A stretch of DNA of 64,000 nt, from NCBI GenBank assembly GCA_029066845.1, contig JAIEFR010000012.1, positions 1 to 64,000 of the forward strand, given 5' to 3'. The notes under the pieces are model-generated. The model was not told the DNA's origin. It worked only from the letters and a program-made list of their open reading frames with translations, and did no database searches. The position numbers and the translations under genes are program-made. This DNA comes from Clostridia bacterium. Lineage in GTDB: Bacteria > Bacillota > Clostridia > Christensenellales > Borkfalkiaceae. This document shows, one piece after another, positions 8,500-16,305 of the stretch (the stretch's first letter is position 1; each line of letters begins with the position of its first letter).

Positions 8500-11364
8500 G
8501 TGACTATGAAAAAACTCACCAAAATTATTGCGGCTTCAACCGCGGTATTGCTCACACTCGGAGCGGCGGGCTGCACCAAGAGTACGCAGCTCCCCGACTT
8601 TATCAACCCCACCGAACTTACCGACGACCCCAATCAGAGTACGGAAAGATATATTGTAAACGTACGCTCGGAGGGCGGACTTCCCCTTGACGGCGTAAGA
8701 GTTTCGGCAAAGAAAAACGGCACGGTAATAAAGCGCGGTATTTCCAGGAGCGGCAAGATAGAGCTGGGCGTAGCCCTTGACGAATACGAGCTGGAAATCG
8801 ACGGCGAATCGCTCCCCGCGGGCTACTATCTGCCCGAAGCGACCTATAAGACCAACCCCGCGCGCCGCGAAGAGGTAAACATAAGAATACCCTCCAAAGT
8901 CATCTCGTCGGGTTCGCCGGCGTCAAGCTTTGCCCTCGGCAGTATTATGAGGGATATCACGTTTATCGATACCGACCTCGTCAGCCACAAGCTTTCGGAG
9001 GTTCTAACAAGGAAGAAGGCGGTTGTGCTCAACTTCTTCTTCACGGGCTGCGGACCCTGCCGCAGAGAGTTCCCTGCAATAGAGAAAGCTTACCAGAGCA
9101 ACAACGAAATCGAGTTGCTTGCCATAAGCCATACCAGCAACGGCGACAACGAACGCGACGTTGCCGACTTCAAGCAGGAAAACGGGCTCAGCTTCCCTAT
9201 GGGTATTGATACGATAGGTCTTACTACCGCATTCAACGTAGCAAACTTCCCTACCACCGTCATCATCGACAGATACGGTCTGATTGCTTACAGAAGCAAG
9301 GGTACGGATACGGACGAAGGTGCCTGGAGAAGGCTGTTCAACAAGTTTACCGCACCCGACTACGTACAGAACATCACGGGCAACGACGACCCTCAGAATC
9401 CTTCGGAAAACCCGTCCGGCGCGTTGGTTAAACCCAACGTCACTATGCCCGCTTCCAGCGAAATGACCGCCGCGGCGAGCGCAGACATTCAGGGTGCGAA
9501 TTACAGCGCAGACGAAGACGAATATATGTGGCCGTGGGTTACCGGCGCGGACGAGGACGGAAGCTATATATGCTCCTCCAACACGGGCATAGGCAACTCC
9601 TACGCGGCAGTTTATATAGATATCCCTATGAAGGAAGGGCAGGTCTTGTCCTTTGACTACTACGTTTCCAGCGAAGCGGAATCGGAAAAAGGCGGCGACG
9701 TTTTCAACGTAATACTGGACGGCGACTCAATGAACGGTTTCGGCTGGTCGGGCGAAATAGGCTGGACCTCTGCCGATATATACGTATCCGACCGCGACAA
9801 GACGGTTCAGCTTGCGTTCTTCTACCACAAGGACGCGGCGGACCCCGTCTTAGAGGAAGGCGAGGAAAGCACGTGCAAGGATATCGTAAAGGTAAGAAAT
9901 ATCCGCCTTGCCGACAGCTCCTCGATCGAAGAGCCTATGGACGTTATGCGTCCCTGCGCTTCGGGTGAAGTGAACAACTTCTCCTACTCCTACTACGTAA
10001 CGCCCGTGTTAGGTGCGGACGGCTTCTATCACAAGGACACGGCAGACGGCGCGCTTTTGTATATCACGCTGACCAACATTACCCCTTGGAGCGATTTGAG
10101 AGGCGACAAGATTTCGGACGGCAACGGTTCGACGTACCCCGCCACGCTGTACAAGATATCGGAGAACAATTATTTTAACATTGATAATTCTACCTGCATA
10201 ATAGGCAACACCGACGTTACCGAAACGTTTTCAACCTACGTTCTGATACAGGGCTATATGCCCCCGCCCTACTACCTATTGCCCGTAAACGAAAAGTTAA
10301 AGGAATGGGCGGACGCCTTGGTTAAGGACTTTGCGCCTTCGGACTATACCCAAAACAGCTGGCTGGAATTCTGCTTCTACTACGACCACTACGGCAGTGC
10401 GGATTACAGTCACCACGGCGACGAAACCTGTAACGTAAAAGTTGACTACACGGAAGGACTTACAACCTTTAACGCATACGAAGCGCACGTAGGCATCAAC
10501 AAAGCCAACATACGCTTCCCCCTCGAGCTTGCGCACAACGGCACGTACTATAAATTTACCGCTCCGAGCGCAGGCGTTTACCAGATACGTTCCTACACCA
10601 GTAACTGGTCATCACCCGAGGTTACACCCGGACTGTCTATAAGAAATAAAAACGGCAGAGATTTACGCGTAAGCGGCGAGCCCAGGGACGTTGACGGACT
10701 CGGAAACGGACGCGACAAAACGGACCCCCTATACGTTGCTCCCGAGGTAAACTATGAAGGCTTTAACGAATATATAAGGCTGGAAGCAAACCAGACGGTT
10801 TACCTGTACCTTGAAGTTGACCAAGGCTTAGTCGGATATTACGAATTCGAAATAACCAACCGCGGCGAAGATTTCAGCAAGATGCTTGTATGCTCCACGG
10901 GGGCAGGTCTTTGGTCAAGTAGTCTGGACGACAACAGACCTCACTCCTATGCGGCAATACGCGTTGCTCTCAACGATGACGATAACTGCTATTACGCGTC
11001 CGACAGCGACGGCGAACCGAGATTTGACCAGCCCATATACGTAGACGTAATTCACCAAAGCTATTTGGTAAGCGAACGAACCGATTACAACTATTGCTCC
11101 CTCAAAGATTTGGTTGACGATAACTTCTTCAGAAAGAATATAAGTATCCCTCAACAGGCGATAGCCGCTCAGACTTATATGCAAAAGCTTGTTTCCGACG
11201 CGCTTGCCAAGGACAAGGACGACCCCCTCTACGGTATGATTGAGGCAACCGATGATTTCGCGAAGTATATCAATCTGTACTACGATTCGGGTAATCTTTT
11301 CGGCGGCAGCGGTGACGGCAGAGGCTGGCTTGCATTCTGCGTATACGAAGAATTTTTTGACTGA
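8500..11364 (+). CDS. Large lipoprotein with an N-terminal TlpA-like redoxin domain
   Basis: This 954-residue protein is exported and lipid-anchored: the signal peptide ends in LGAAGC with lipid Cys at 25. About residues 50-135 resemble a carboxypeptidase regulatory-like sandwich. About 148-275 form a redoxin/thioredoxin domain with the active site FTGCGPCR (C184, C187). The remaining two thirds are beta-rich, with a YKFTAPSAGVYQI segment like pre-peptidase C-terminal domains; I do not recognise a catalytic module there. The role is probably to reduce or isomerise disulfides outside the membrane. GTG 8500 sits six bases from the ribosome site and ATG 8506 twelve; both keep the signal peptide. 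It is co-transcribed with the next small lipoprotein and faces the ferredoxin-thioredoxin genes. Confidence 0.85.
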   Translation: MTMKKLTKIIAASTAVLLTLGAAGCTKSTQLPDFINPTELTDDPNQSTERYIVNVRSEGGLPLDGVRVSAKKNGTVIKRGISRSGKIELGVALDEYELEIDGESLPAGYYLPEATYKTNPARREEVNIRIPSKVISSGSPASSFALGSIMRDITFIDTDLVSHKLSEVLTRKKAVVLNFFFTGCGPCRREFPAIEKAYQSNNEIELLAISHTSNGDNERDVADFKQENGLSFPMGIDTIGLTTAFNVANFPTTVIIDRYGLIAYRSKGTDTDEGAWRRLFNKFTAPDYVQNITGNDDPQNPSENPSGALVKPNVTMPASSEMTAAASADIQGANYSADEDEYMWPWVTGADEDGSYICSSNTGIGNSYAAVYIDIPMKEGQVLSFDYYVSSEAESEKGGDVFNVILDGDSMNGFGWSGEIGWTSADIYVSDRDKTVQLAFFYHKDAADPVLEEGEESTCKDIVKVRNIRLADSSSIEEPMDVMRPCASGEVNNFSYSYYVTPVLGADGFYHKDTADGALLYITLTNITPWSDLRGDKISDGNGSTYPATLYKISENNYFNIDNSTCIIGNTDVTETFSTYVLIQGYMPPPYYLLPVNEKLKEWADALVKDFAPSDYTQNSWLEFCFYYDHYGSADYSHHGDETCNVKVDYTEGLTTFNAYEAHVGINKANIRFPLELAHNGTYYKFTAPSAGVYQIRSYTSNWSSPEVTPGLSIRNKNGRDLRVSGEPRDVDGLGNGRDKTDPLYVAPEVNYEGFNEYIRLEANQTVYLYLEVDQGLVGYYEFEITNRGEDFSKMLVCSTGAGLWSSSLDDNRPHSYAAIRVALNDDDNCYYASDSDGEPRFDQPIYVDVIHQSYLVSERTDYNYCSLKDLVDDNFFRKNISIPQQAIAAQTYMQKLVSDALAKDKDDPLYGMIEATDDFAKYINLYYDSGNLFGGSGDGRGWLAFCVYEEFFD

Positions 11365-11389
11365 ATAAAATAAACGAGGTAATATAAAA

Positions 11390-11818
11390 ATGAAAAAATT
11401 ATTCAAGCTTTTAACGGTTGCTATTTTGGCAGTTGCCGCTACGGTGGCTTGCGTGTTTGTCGCAGGCTGCAACGGCGGTGAAGACGGCGCTTCCGACTAT
11501 AACTTCACTATAGTGTACGAAGACGGCACCGCCGTAAACGGTCAGACGGGCGGCAAGGACGGCGGCAAGGTTGCAACGCAGATTTGTCTTCCCGGAGAAG
11601 ACGGCGAGTGCGTACGCCTCAGCGGACTGAACATCAACATCTTCCCCGACGCAAACGGCAAACTCAGCCTTACGCAGGCTAAGGTAAACGAGCTGTTCGG
11701 CTCCTCTACCGACGTAACGGTATTCTCCTTCCACGTAATGAGCGTTCCCGGTTACAAAGCCGACTGCGAAGTTTCCGTTAACGGCAAGGGCGATTACAAA
11801 GTAACTCTTTCCAAATAA
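11390..11818 (+). CDS. Small lipoprotein, probably one beta-sandwich domain
   Basis: The protein has 142 residues. It carries a lipoprotein signal peptide with FVAGC (lipid Cys 27), followed by about 110 residues that look like a single Ig-like or carboxypeptidase-regulatory-like domain (pattern YNFTIVYEDGTAVNG early, then DANGKLSL). Two further cysteines (in the ICLPGEDGEC stretch) and one near the end could form disulfides and make it a substrate of the neighbouring redoxin. It lies 25 bases after the redoxin lipoprotein with GAGG upstream of the ATG, so they form an operon. No specific function can be given. Confidence 0.8.
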   Translation: MKKLFKLLTVAILAVAATVACVFVAGCNGGEDGASDYNFTIVYEDGTAVNGQTGGKDGGKVATQICLPGEDGECVRLSGLNINIFPDANGKLSLTQAKVNELFGSSTDVTVFSFHVMSVPGYKADCEVSVNGKGDYKVTLSK

Positions 11819-11837
11819 CTTATAAAAAGTAAAATAA

Positions 11838-11869
11838 AACCCCGCCGTGCGGTTACGCACGGCGGGGTT
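11838..11869. terminator. Bidirectional terminator between convergent redox genes
   Basis: A 14-bp perfect GC-rich stem (11838-11851 and 11856-11869) has a GTTA loop. T-rich flanks follow on both strands, including a TTTTATTTT run on the minus side. Confidence 0.92.
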
Positions 11870-11882
11870 ATTCTTTATAGAT

Positions 11883-13628
11883 TTAATTGAGCGCTTTTTC
11901 TATATTCTCTCTCAACAGCGCCTCGGAGCAGGGTCCCTGCTTGGCAAAGGTTATAACCCTGTCTGCATTGACTATAACAGTCATAGGATAAGCATACTTG
12001 CCGCCCAGCTGAGCGTACGTGTCAAGCTCCTGCGTGTCCTGCGCAAAGGTCAGCTTATAGCTGTTCCAGGGCTTGCCGTTCTTGTCCGTCTCGGTATCGA
12101 GGAAGTCCTGCACGCCCTGCGTTCCGCCGTCGGGCAACGCCGACCAGCTGTGCACCACGAACATATCAATCGCGCCGTCATATTCTTCGAACACCTTTTC
12201 AAAGTCGGGCAGTTCCGCCTTGCAGGGGTCGCACGTCGTGTACCAGTAATTGATTACCGTCACCTTGCTGAGATTGTAAGTAGAAAAGCTTTCGGAATCG
12301 TTATCCGATTTGTAGGTTTGCAGAATGAATTCGGGGCACTTGTCGCCAACGCCGTAGACGAGGGGCACTCCGCCGTCCTTGCGCACGCCGTAGCCTATCC
12401 ACGCGCCGATGAGCACCGCGATTGCAACCACCCAGGCGACGAATTCGACTACGAAGCGGGGGCGTTTAAACGCCGCTTTTACGGCTTGCAGCCTGCCTCC
12501 CTTCTTTGCGCCGTCCGCGCCCTCTGCAACTGGCTCAATCGCCTCCTCCTGCGCCTCTTGGCTTTCGGCGGCTTGTTGTCCGTCCGTTGCCGCAAGCTCG
12601 CTCTCAGCCGCGATATTTGCGCTCTGCGCGCCTTCCGCGCCTTCTTCCGACACTTCGTCGGGCTGAGCGCCTACTACCGTCACGCTGGCGTTAGACTTAG
12701 CCAGCTCCAACAGGGCAATCTTTTCACCCGACTCTACAACTGGCTGATCCACGGGGGTGGTGTTTTTCAGGAATATCTTGCTGCCCTTCCAGGTAATCGC
12801 CTGAACGGGGCAAACGGAAATGCACTCGCCGCACTGTATACATTCGTGGTCGCCCACGTGCTTTATATCCATTTTACAGCCCTGCACGCACAAGCCGCAG
12901 TCGATACACTTATCCTTGTCGAGCTTGACGCCCAGAAGCGAAATCTTATTGAACAGCGAATATATCGCGCCGAGCGGGCAGATAAAGCGGCAGAAGAAGC
13001 GATAAATGAATACGCTTGCAACCACTATCGCTACCGCCAGGCAGAACTTCCACGTGAACAGATAGCCCAGCATACTGTAGAAATCCGAGTTCTGTATATT
13101 CGCCAGCAGGCTGACCGCGCCTTCCAGAGTGCCCGCGGGACACACGTATTTACAGAACGAGGGAATACCCGCGTATATGAGCGGCACGGCTATAAGAATG
13201 ACCAGCAGCACGTACTTGAAATAGGACAGCACGCGCGTGAAGCGGTTCTTCCTCAGCTTGGGCGTACGTATTTTATACAGCAGCTCCTGAATGAGTCCGA
13301 AGGGGCACAGAAAGCCGCATATGAGCCTGCCGAGCAGTAAGCCGAACATAAGCAGTATGCCCAGTATGTAGGCGGGTGCGGACTTCTTGCTCTGCGCAAG
13401 CGAATCCTGCAACGCGCCCAGAGGGCACGCCCCCACCGCGCCGGGGCAGGAATAACAGTTCAGGCCGGGCACGCACATCTGCTTGGTGTCGCCCGTGTAA
13501 ATCTTGCCTGTGAAAAATCCCTTTAAGTTGGCGTTGGTAAGCAGCGCCGCGTAAAGCTGAATGAGTCTGCGCTTAGTGGGTTTGTGGGCGACGAACCAAT
13601 CCTTTACTTTGACAAAAAACTTTTTCAT
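11883..13628 (-). CDS. Membrane polyferredoxin (NapH-like) fused to a TlpA-type thioredoxin domain
   Basis: The 581-residue fusion probably carries electrons from the cytoplasm across the membrane to an exported thiol domain. Residues 52-68 hold a four-Cys cluster (C52, C58, C61, C68). About 85-230 contain three membrane helices, each closing with a CxxxCP pair (C104/C108, C159/C163, C213/C217), as in NapH/CcoG-like proteins. Two 4Fe-4S ferredoxin motifs follow (C241-C251 and C263-C273). An Ala/Glu-rich linker (about 318-375) leads to a last helix (about 393-414), then a thioredoxin-like domain with CDPC (C466, C469) predicted outside. The ATG is one base after the stop of the upstream gene, indicating tight coupling. 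The exact redox partner is inferred. Confidence 0.88.
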   Translation of the reverse strand: MKKFFVKVKDWFVAHKPTKRRLIQLYAALLTNANLKGFFTGKIYTGDTKQMCVPGLNCYSCPGAVGACPLGALQDSLAQSKKSAPAYILGILLMFGLLLGRLICGFLCPFGLIQELLYKIRTPKLRKNRFTRVLSYFKYVLLVILIAVPLIYAGIPSFCKYVCPAGTLEGAVSLLANIQNSDFYSMLGYLFTWKFCLAVAIVVASVFIYRFFCRFICPLGAIYSLFNKISLLGVKLDKDKCIDCGLCVQGCKMDIKHVGDHECIQCGECISVCPVQAITWKGSKIFLKNTTPVDQPVVESGEKIALLELAKSNASVTVVGAQPDEVSEEGAEGAQSANIAAESELAATDGQQAAESQEAQEEAIEPVAEGADGAKKGGRLQAVKAAFKRPRFVVEFVAWVVAIAVLIGAWIGYGVRKDGGVPLVYGVGDKCPEFILQTYKSDNDSESFSTYNLSKVTVINYWYTTCDPCKAELPDFEKVFEEYDGAIDMFVVHSWSALPDGGTQGVQDFLDTETDKNGKPWNSYKLTFAQDTQELDTYAQLGGKYAYPMTVIVNADRVITFAKQGPCSEALLRENIEKALN

Positions 13629-13629
13629 A

Positions 13630-14460
13630 TCAGCCCAACCCTATGCACTCGGTGCAGATATTTATAGCCTTTATGAATACCGACCGCGCACTGCCGTTGA
13701 GTGCGCCCCATATTATAAAGGCAACCGCCAGAACCGCAATTGCAATTCTCACGCCCAGAATCACCCACTTGTTCTCGAGCGCGGTTTTTACTTTTTCTAT
13801 TATTGCGGGCAGTCCCGTAAGTTGTTTCTGTTCGGGCTTTTTCCCCTTGGTAAGCTTCTGCACCGCAGGCAATATCCGCTTTACGGTATACTTCTGATAT
13901 ATCCCTGCGCCGCACACCACTATCAGCCCCGCGAATATGCAGGGGAATATGTGCTTAGCCATATTCAGCATTTCTTTGGTTACGTTTTCGTTGGGGAAGT
14001 TGGAGGGAATGCACAGATACACGATGCCGTACACGGCGGCAATAGCAAACATTGCCCACGCCGCGCATTGAAGCGCAAACACAACCTTCTTTGCCGAAGT
14101 GACCGCCTTATATTCCGCATCCATTCCCTCGGGAGCGGATGAAGGCATACGCTTAACCAGCCTTGCAAGCTGCAAATCGGGGCAGATTTTGCGCGGCTTG
14201 TCGGTGACGGGGAACACCTCCCACAGCACGAAGCCGACTATTATACCCGCAATCCACAGCCAGAAAAACAGGTCTATTTTAGAGAGCGCCGCCACCACCC
14301 TTTCGCGTGAGAAGGGGTGCTCGCCCGTAAAGCCTGCCGCGGTGCCCGTAAGGTAGACGTCAAGCACCTGCCATATGAACAGTGCGCCGACCACTACCGT
14401 AAAGACGCCGAATATAATTCCGTAGCTTAAACGCACGGATTTACAAGTCTTTTCCTTCAT
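13630..14460 (-). CDS. Polytopic membrane protein with a C-terminal CXXC tail (CD1871A-like)
   Basis: The 276-residue protein has about five hydrophobic segments (about 12-34, 64-83, 127-150, 170-187 and 227-243). It ends in KAINICTECIGLG, giving a CTEC motif four residues from the C-terminus. That last helix plus Cys tail resembles, from memory, the tiny stand-alone CD1871A-family CXXC proteins of Clostridia; here it appears fused to a larger membrane module I do not recognise. The start at 14460 is preferred over a longer frame to 14514, because AGAGGA lies five bases upstream. It is the first gene of a two-gene operon with the polyferredoxin-thioredoxin fusion, so a role in the same electron or thiol relay is likely. 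Confidence 0.75.
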   Translation of the reverse strand: MKEKTCKSVRLSYGIIFGVFTVVVGALFIWQVLDVYLTGTAAGFTGEHPFSRERVVAALSKIDLFFWLWIAGIIVGFVLWEVFPVTDKPRKICPDLQLARLVKRMPSSAPEGMDAEYKAVTSAKKVVFALQCAAWAMFAIAAVYGIVYLCIPSNFPNENVTKEMLNMAKHIFPCIFAGLIVVCGAGIYQKYTVKRILPAVQKLTKGKKPEQKQLTGLPAIIEKVKTALENKWVILGVRIAIAVLAVAFIIWGALNGSARSVFIKAINICTECIGLG

Positions 14461-14485
14461 AAAAATCCTCTTACAGTGTGAATAT

Positions 14486-14514
14486 ATTATAACAACGGCG
14501 CAGTGCAAAGTCAA
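14486..14514 (-). promoter_or_regulatory. Promoter of the CXXC membrane protein/polyferredoxin operon
   Basis: On the minus strand TTGACT (14514..14509) and TATAAT (14491..14486) are separated by 17 bases, about 25 bases upstream of the ATG. Confidence 0.75.
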
Positions 14515-14536
14515 GAAGTATTGGCGGCGTTAGGGC

Positions 14537-14566
14537 TTGACAAAGTTTAGTAATTGTATATATAAT
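14537..14566 (+). promoter_or_regulatory. Promoter of the CyuA-like gene
   Basis: TTGACA (14537-14542) and TATAAT (14561-14566) are separated by 18 bases. The predicted start near 14573 leaves a leader of under ten bases before the ATG at 14582, with only a weak GGTG as ribosome site. Confidence 0.7.
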
Positions 14567-14581
14567 TATTTGGTGCTTACT

Positions 14582-15862
14582 ATGGATAAAAAGTTATACG
14601 GCGATTACGTTAAAATTTTAAAGGAAGAGCTTCTGCCCGCTATGGGCTGTACCGAGCCTATTGCAATTGCATACGCGGCGGCGCTTGCGCGCAACGCTTT
14701 GAAAAAGCTGCCCGACAGAGTTGAAATAACCGTTTCGGGCAACATTTTAAAAAACGTTAAAAGCGTTATAGTTCCCTCCACGGGCGGACTTAAGGGCGTG
14801 GTTTCGGCGGCTGCCGCAGGCATAGTTGCAGGCAGGCACGAAAAGAAGCTGGAAGTTTTAAGCGACATTACGCAGACGGATATAGACGCCATTAAGGCGT
14901 ACATACCCAAGACGCAGTTTACCGTGCAGGCAAGCGACAGCGGCTGCGTGTTCGACATAGGCATACGCGTGTTTGCTGGCGGCAATCAGGCGTATACGCG
15001 TATAGAAGGACACCACACCAACGTTGTGGAAATAAGCGCGGACGGCGAGAAGATACTGGACAGGCAGGTCACGGAGGAACACGCAGACGACGGCTTTACG
15101 GACCGCTCCTGCCTCTCGGTCAAGCGCATTATAGAGTTTGCCGACAGCGTGGATATTGCCGACGTGGACGAGATTATTTCGCGGCAGATAGAGTTCAACA
15201 CCGCCATTGCAAAAGAGGGGCTGACCAACGACTACGGCGCGAAGGTCGGCAAGGTGCTTTTAGACAGCTACGGCAACGGCGTGCACAACCTTGCGCGCGC
15301 AACCGCCGCCGCAGGCTCGGACGCGCGTATGAACGGCTGTTCACTGCCAGTCGTAATTGTTTCGGGCAGCGGCAACCAGGGAATGACCGCCTCCCTTCCC
15401 GTTGTGGTATACGCAAAGGAGCTGAACGTTCCGCGCGAAAAACTTGTAAGAGCGGTAGTATTATCCGACCTTATAACCATTCATTTAAAGACGGGCATAG
15501 GCAGGCTTTCCGCCTACTGCGGCGCAGTGAGTGCGGGCGCAGGCGCGGGCGCGGGCGTTGCCTATCTTCACGGCGGCGGCTTCGAGGAGATTGCTCACAC
15601 CGTGGTAAACGCGCTGGCGATTACCTCGGGACTTATCTGCGACGGCGCGAAGTCTAGCTGTGCGGCAAAGATTGCCGCCGCAGTTGACGCGGGACTTTTA
15701 GGCTACGAGATGTACCGCCGCGGCAGTCAGTTTGTGGGCGGCGACGGCATACTGTGCAGCGGAGTCGAAAACACGATTGACAACGTGAGCGACCTTGCGC
15801 GCGTGGGTATGAAGGAAACCGACGAGGAAATTATCCGCCTTATGATTAAGGATATGGCTTAA
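14582..15862 (+). CDS. cyuA: UPF0597/CyuA-like L-cysteine desulfidase
   Basis: The 426-residue cytoplasmic protein belongs to the UPF0597 (YhaM/CyuA) family, related to the L-serine dehydratase alpha chain. Characterised members degrade L-cysteine to pyruvate, ammonia and sulfide with an oxygen-sensitive iron-sulfur cluster. The family block LLPAMGCTEP (C23) and the GGLKGVVSAAAAG segment are clear, and further cysteines (SDSGC, SSCAAK) may bind the cluster. The start at 14582 (MDKKLYG) is chosen because upstream in-frame sequence contains the promoter. Its neighbours are thiol-redox genes, which fits a cysteine-related role, but regulation is separate. Substrate preference between cysteine and another amino acid is inferred from family. 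Confidence 0.85.
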   Translation: MDKKLYGDYVKILKEELLPAMGCTEPIAIAYAAALARNALKKLPDRVEITVSGNILKNVKSVIVPSTGGLKGVVSAAAAGIVAGRHEKKLEVLSDITQTDIDAIKAYIPKTQFTVQASDSGCVFDIGIRVFAGGNQAYTRIEGHHTNVVEISADGEKILDRQVTEEHADDGFTDRSCLSVKRIIEFADSVDIADVDEIISRQIEFNTAIAKEGLTNDYGAKVGKVLLDSYGNGVHNLARATAAAGSDARMNGCSLPVVIVSGSGNQGMTASLPVVVYAKELNVPREKLVRAVVLSDLITIHLKTGIGRLSAYCGAVSAGAGAGAGVAYLHGGGFEEIAHTVVNALAITSGLICDGAKSSCAAKIAAAVDAGLLGYEMYRRGSQFVGGDGILCSGVENTIDNVSDLARVGMKETDEEIIRLMIKDMA

Positions 15863-15880
15863 ATAAATTTTAAGTAAAAC

Positions 15881-15911
15881 AAAAAGCTCTCCCTTTCGGA
15901 GAGCTTTTTTA
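15881..15911. terminator. Bidirectional terminator after the CyuA-like gene
   Basis: A 12-bp stem (15881-15892 and 15898-15909, AAAAAGCTCTCC/GGAGAGCTTTTT) has a 5-base loop and T-runs on both strands. On the minus strand it can also end the long Opp operon. Confidence 0.92.
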
Positions 15912-15931
15912 TTATGTTACCAAGTATGTCC

Positions 15932-16050
15932 CTTGGTTTAGAAGCGAGTAAGACAAGGAGCGCGAGCACCGACCGCAGGGAGTGTACACAGAAGTACACG
16001 ACCAAGGCGGCGCGGAGTGCGACACAGTATTGCGACGCTTATAAGCCAAG
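15932..16050. repeat. 119-bp intergenic element with imperfect terminal inverted repeats
   Basis: The 15-base ends (15932-15946 and 16036-16050) are inverted copies matching at 13 of 15 positions. Near the centre is a perfect 6-bp hairpin, GTGTAC (15982-15987) and GTACAC (15994-15999). The element is GC-rich compared with other gaps here, codes for nothing plausible, and fills the space between two convergent genes, ending three bases before a stop codon. It resembles the dispersed palindromic elements that recur between genes in many gut Bacillota; only one copy is in this window. Confidence 0.55.
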
Positions 16051-16053
16051 AAA

Positions 16054-16305
16054 TTATGATACCCATATCCAGGCGATACAAGCCATTATAGCAAACACCA
16101 GAATAACTATTACAAAGACGGGCGCGTAGGCGGCGAACGCAGCGCGGACAAGCTGCCAGTATTCCTTGCGGGTGAGCTTTTGCTTTTGCGGGCGCGTGCC
16201 GTTGTTCTTTTTTGCCTGGGGATTGTACCACCTGAACCCTTCCACGTTCATATCCGCGAAAGTAGTTTCAGTATCCAGGTCGTCCCTTTTTTTATTCTTT
16301 TTCAA
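16054..16305 (-). CDS. Small single-pass membrane protein at the end of the Opp operon
   Basis: The 83-residue protein has a charged N-terminal half (about residues 1-55, Lys/Arg-rich) and one hydrophobic C-terminal helix (about 57-80) ending in WIWVS. I do not recognise the family. The start chosen is TTG at 16305, eight bases after AGAGGA and overlapping the last 14 bases of oppF; an internal ATG 19 codons downstream is the alternative. The overlap copies the oppD-oppF junction, which also overlaps by 14 bases, suggesting translational coupling and a role with the importer. Reading further upstream in frame would only run antiparallel to no known domain, so the longer version was not used. 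Confidence 0.6.
   Translation of the reverse strand: MKKNKKRDDLDTETTFADMNVEGFRWYNPQAKKNNGTRPQKQKLTRKEYWQLVRAAFAAYAPVFVIVILVFAIMACIAWIWVS

Noticed and set aside
11847-13340. A 497-codon open frame antisense to the polyferredoxin fusion
   Set aside because: It overlaps the terminator and a gene with clear Cys motifs; the translated product is His/Arg-rich with no recognisable fold.
15914-16231. Short open frames on both strands through the 119-bp repeat
   Set aside because: They run through terminal repeats and a hairpin, lack ribosome sites and encode low-complexity basic peptides.
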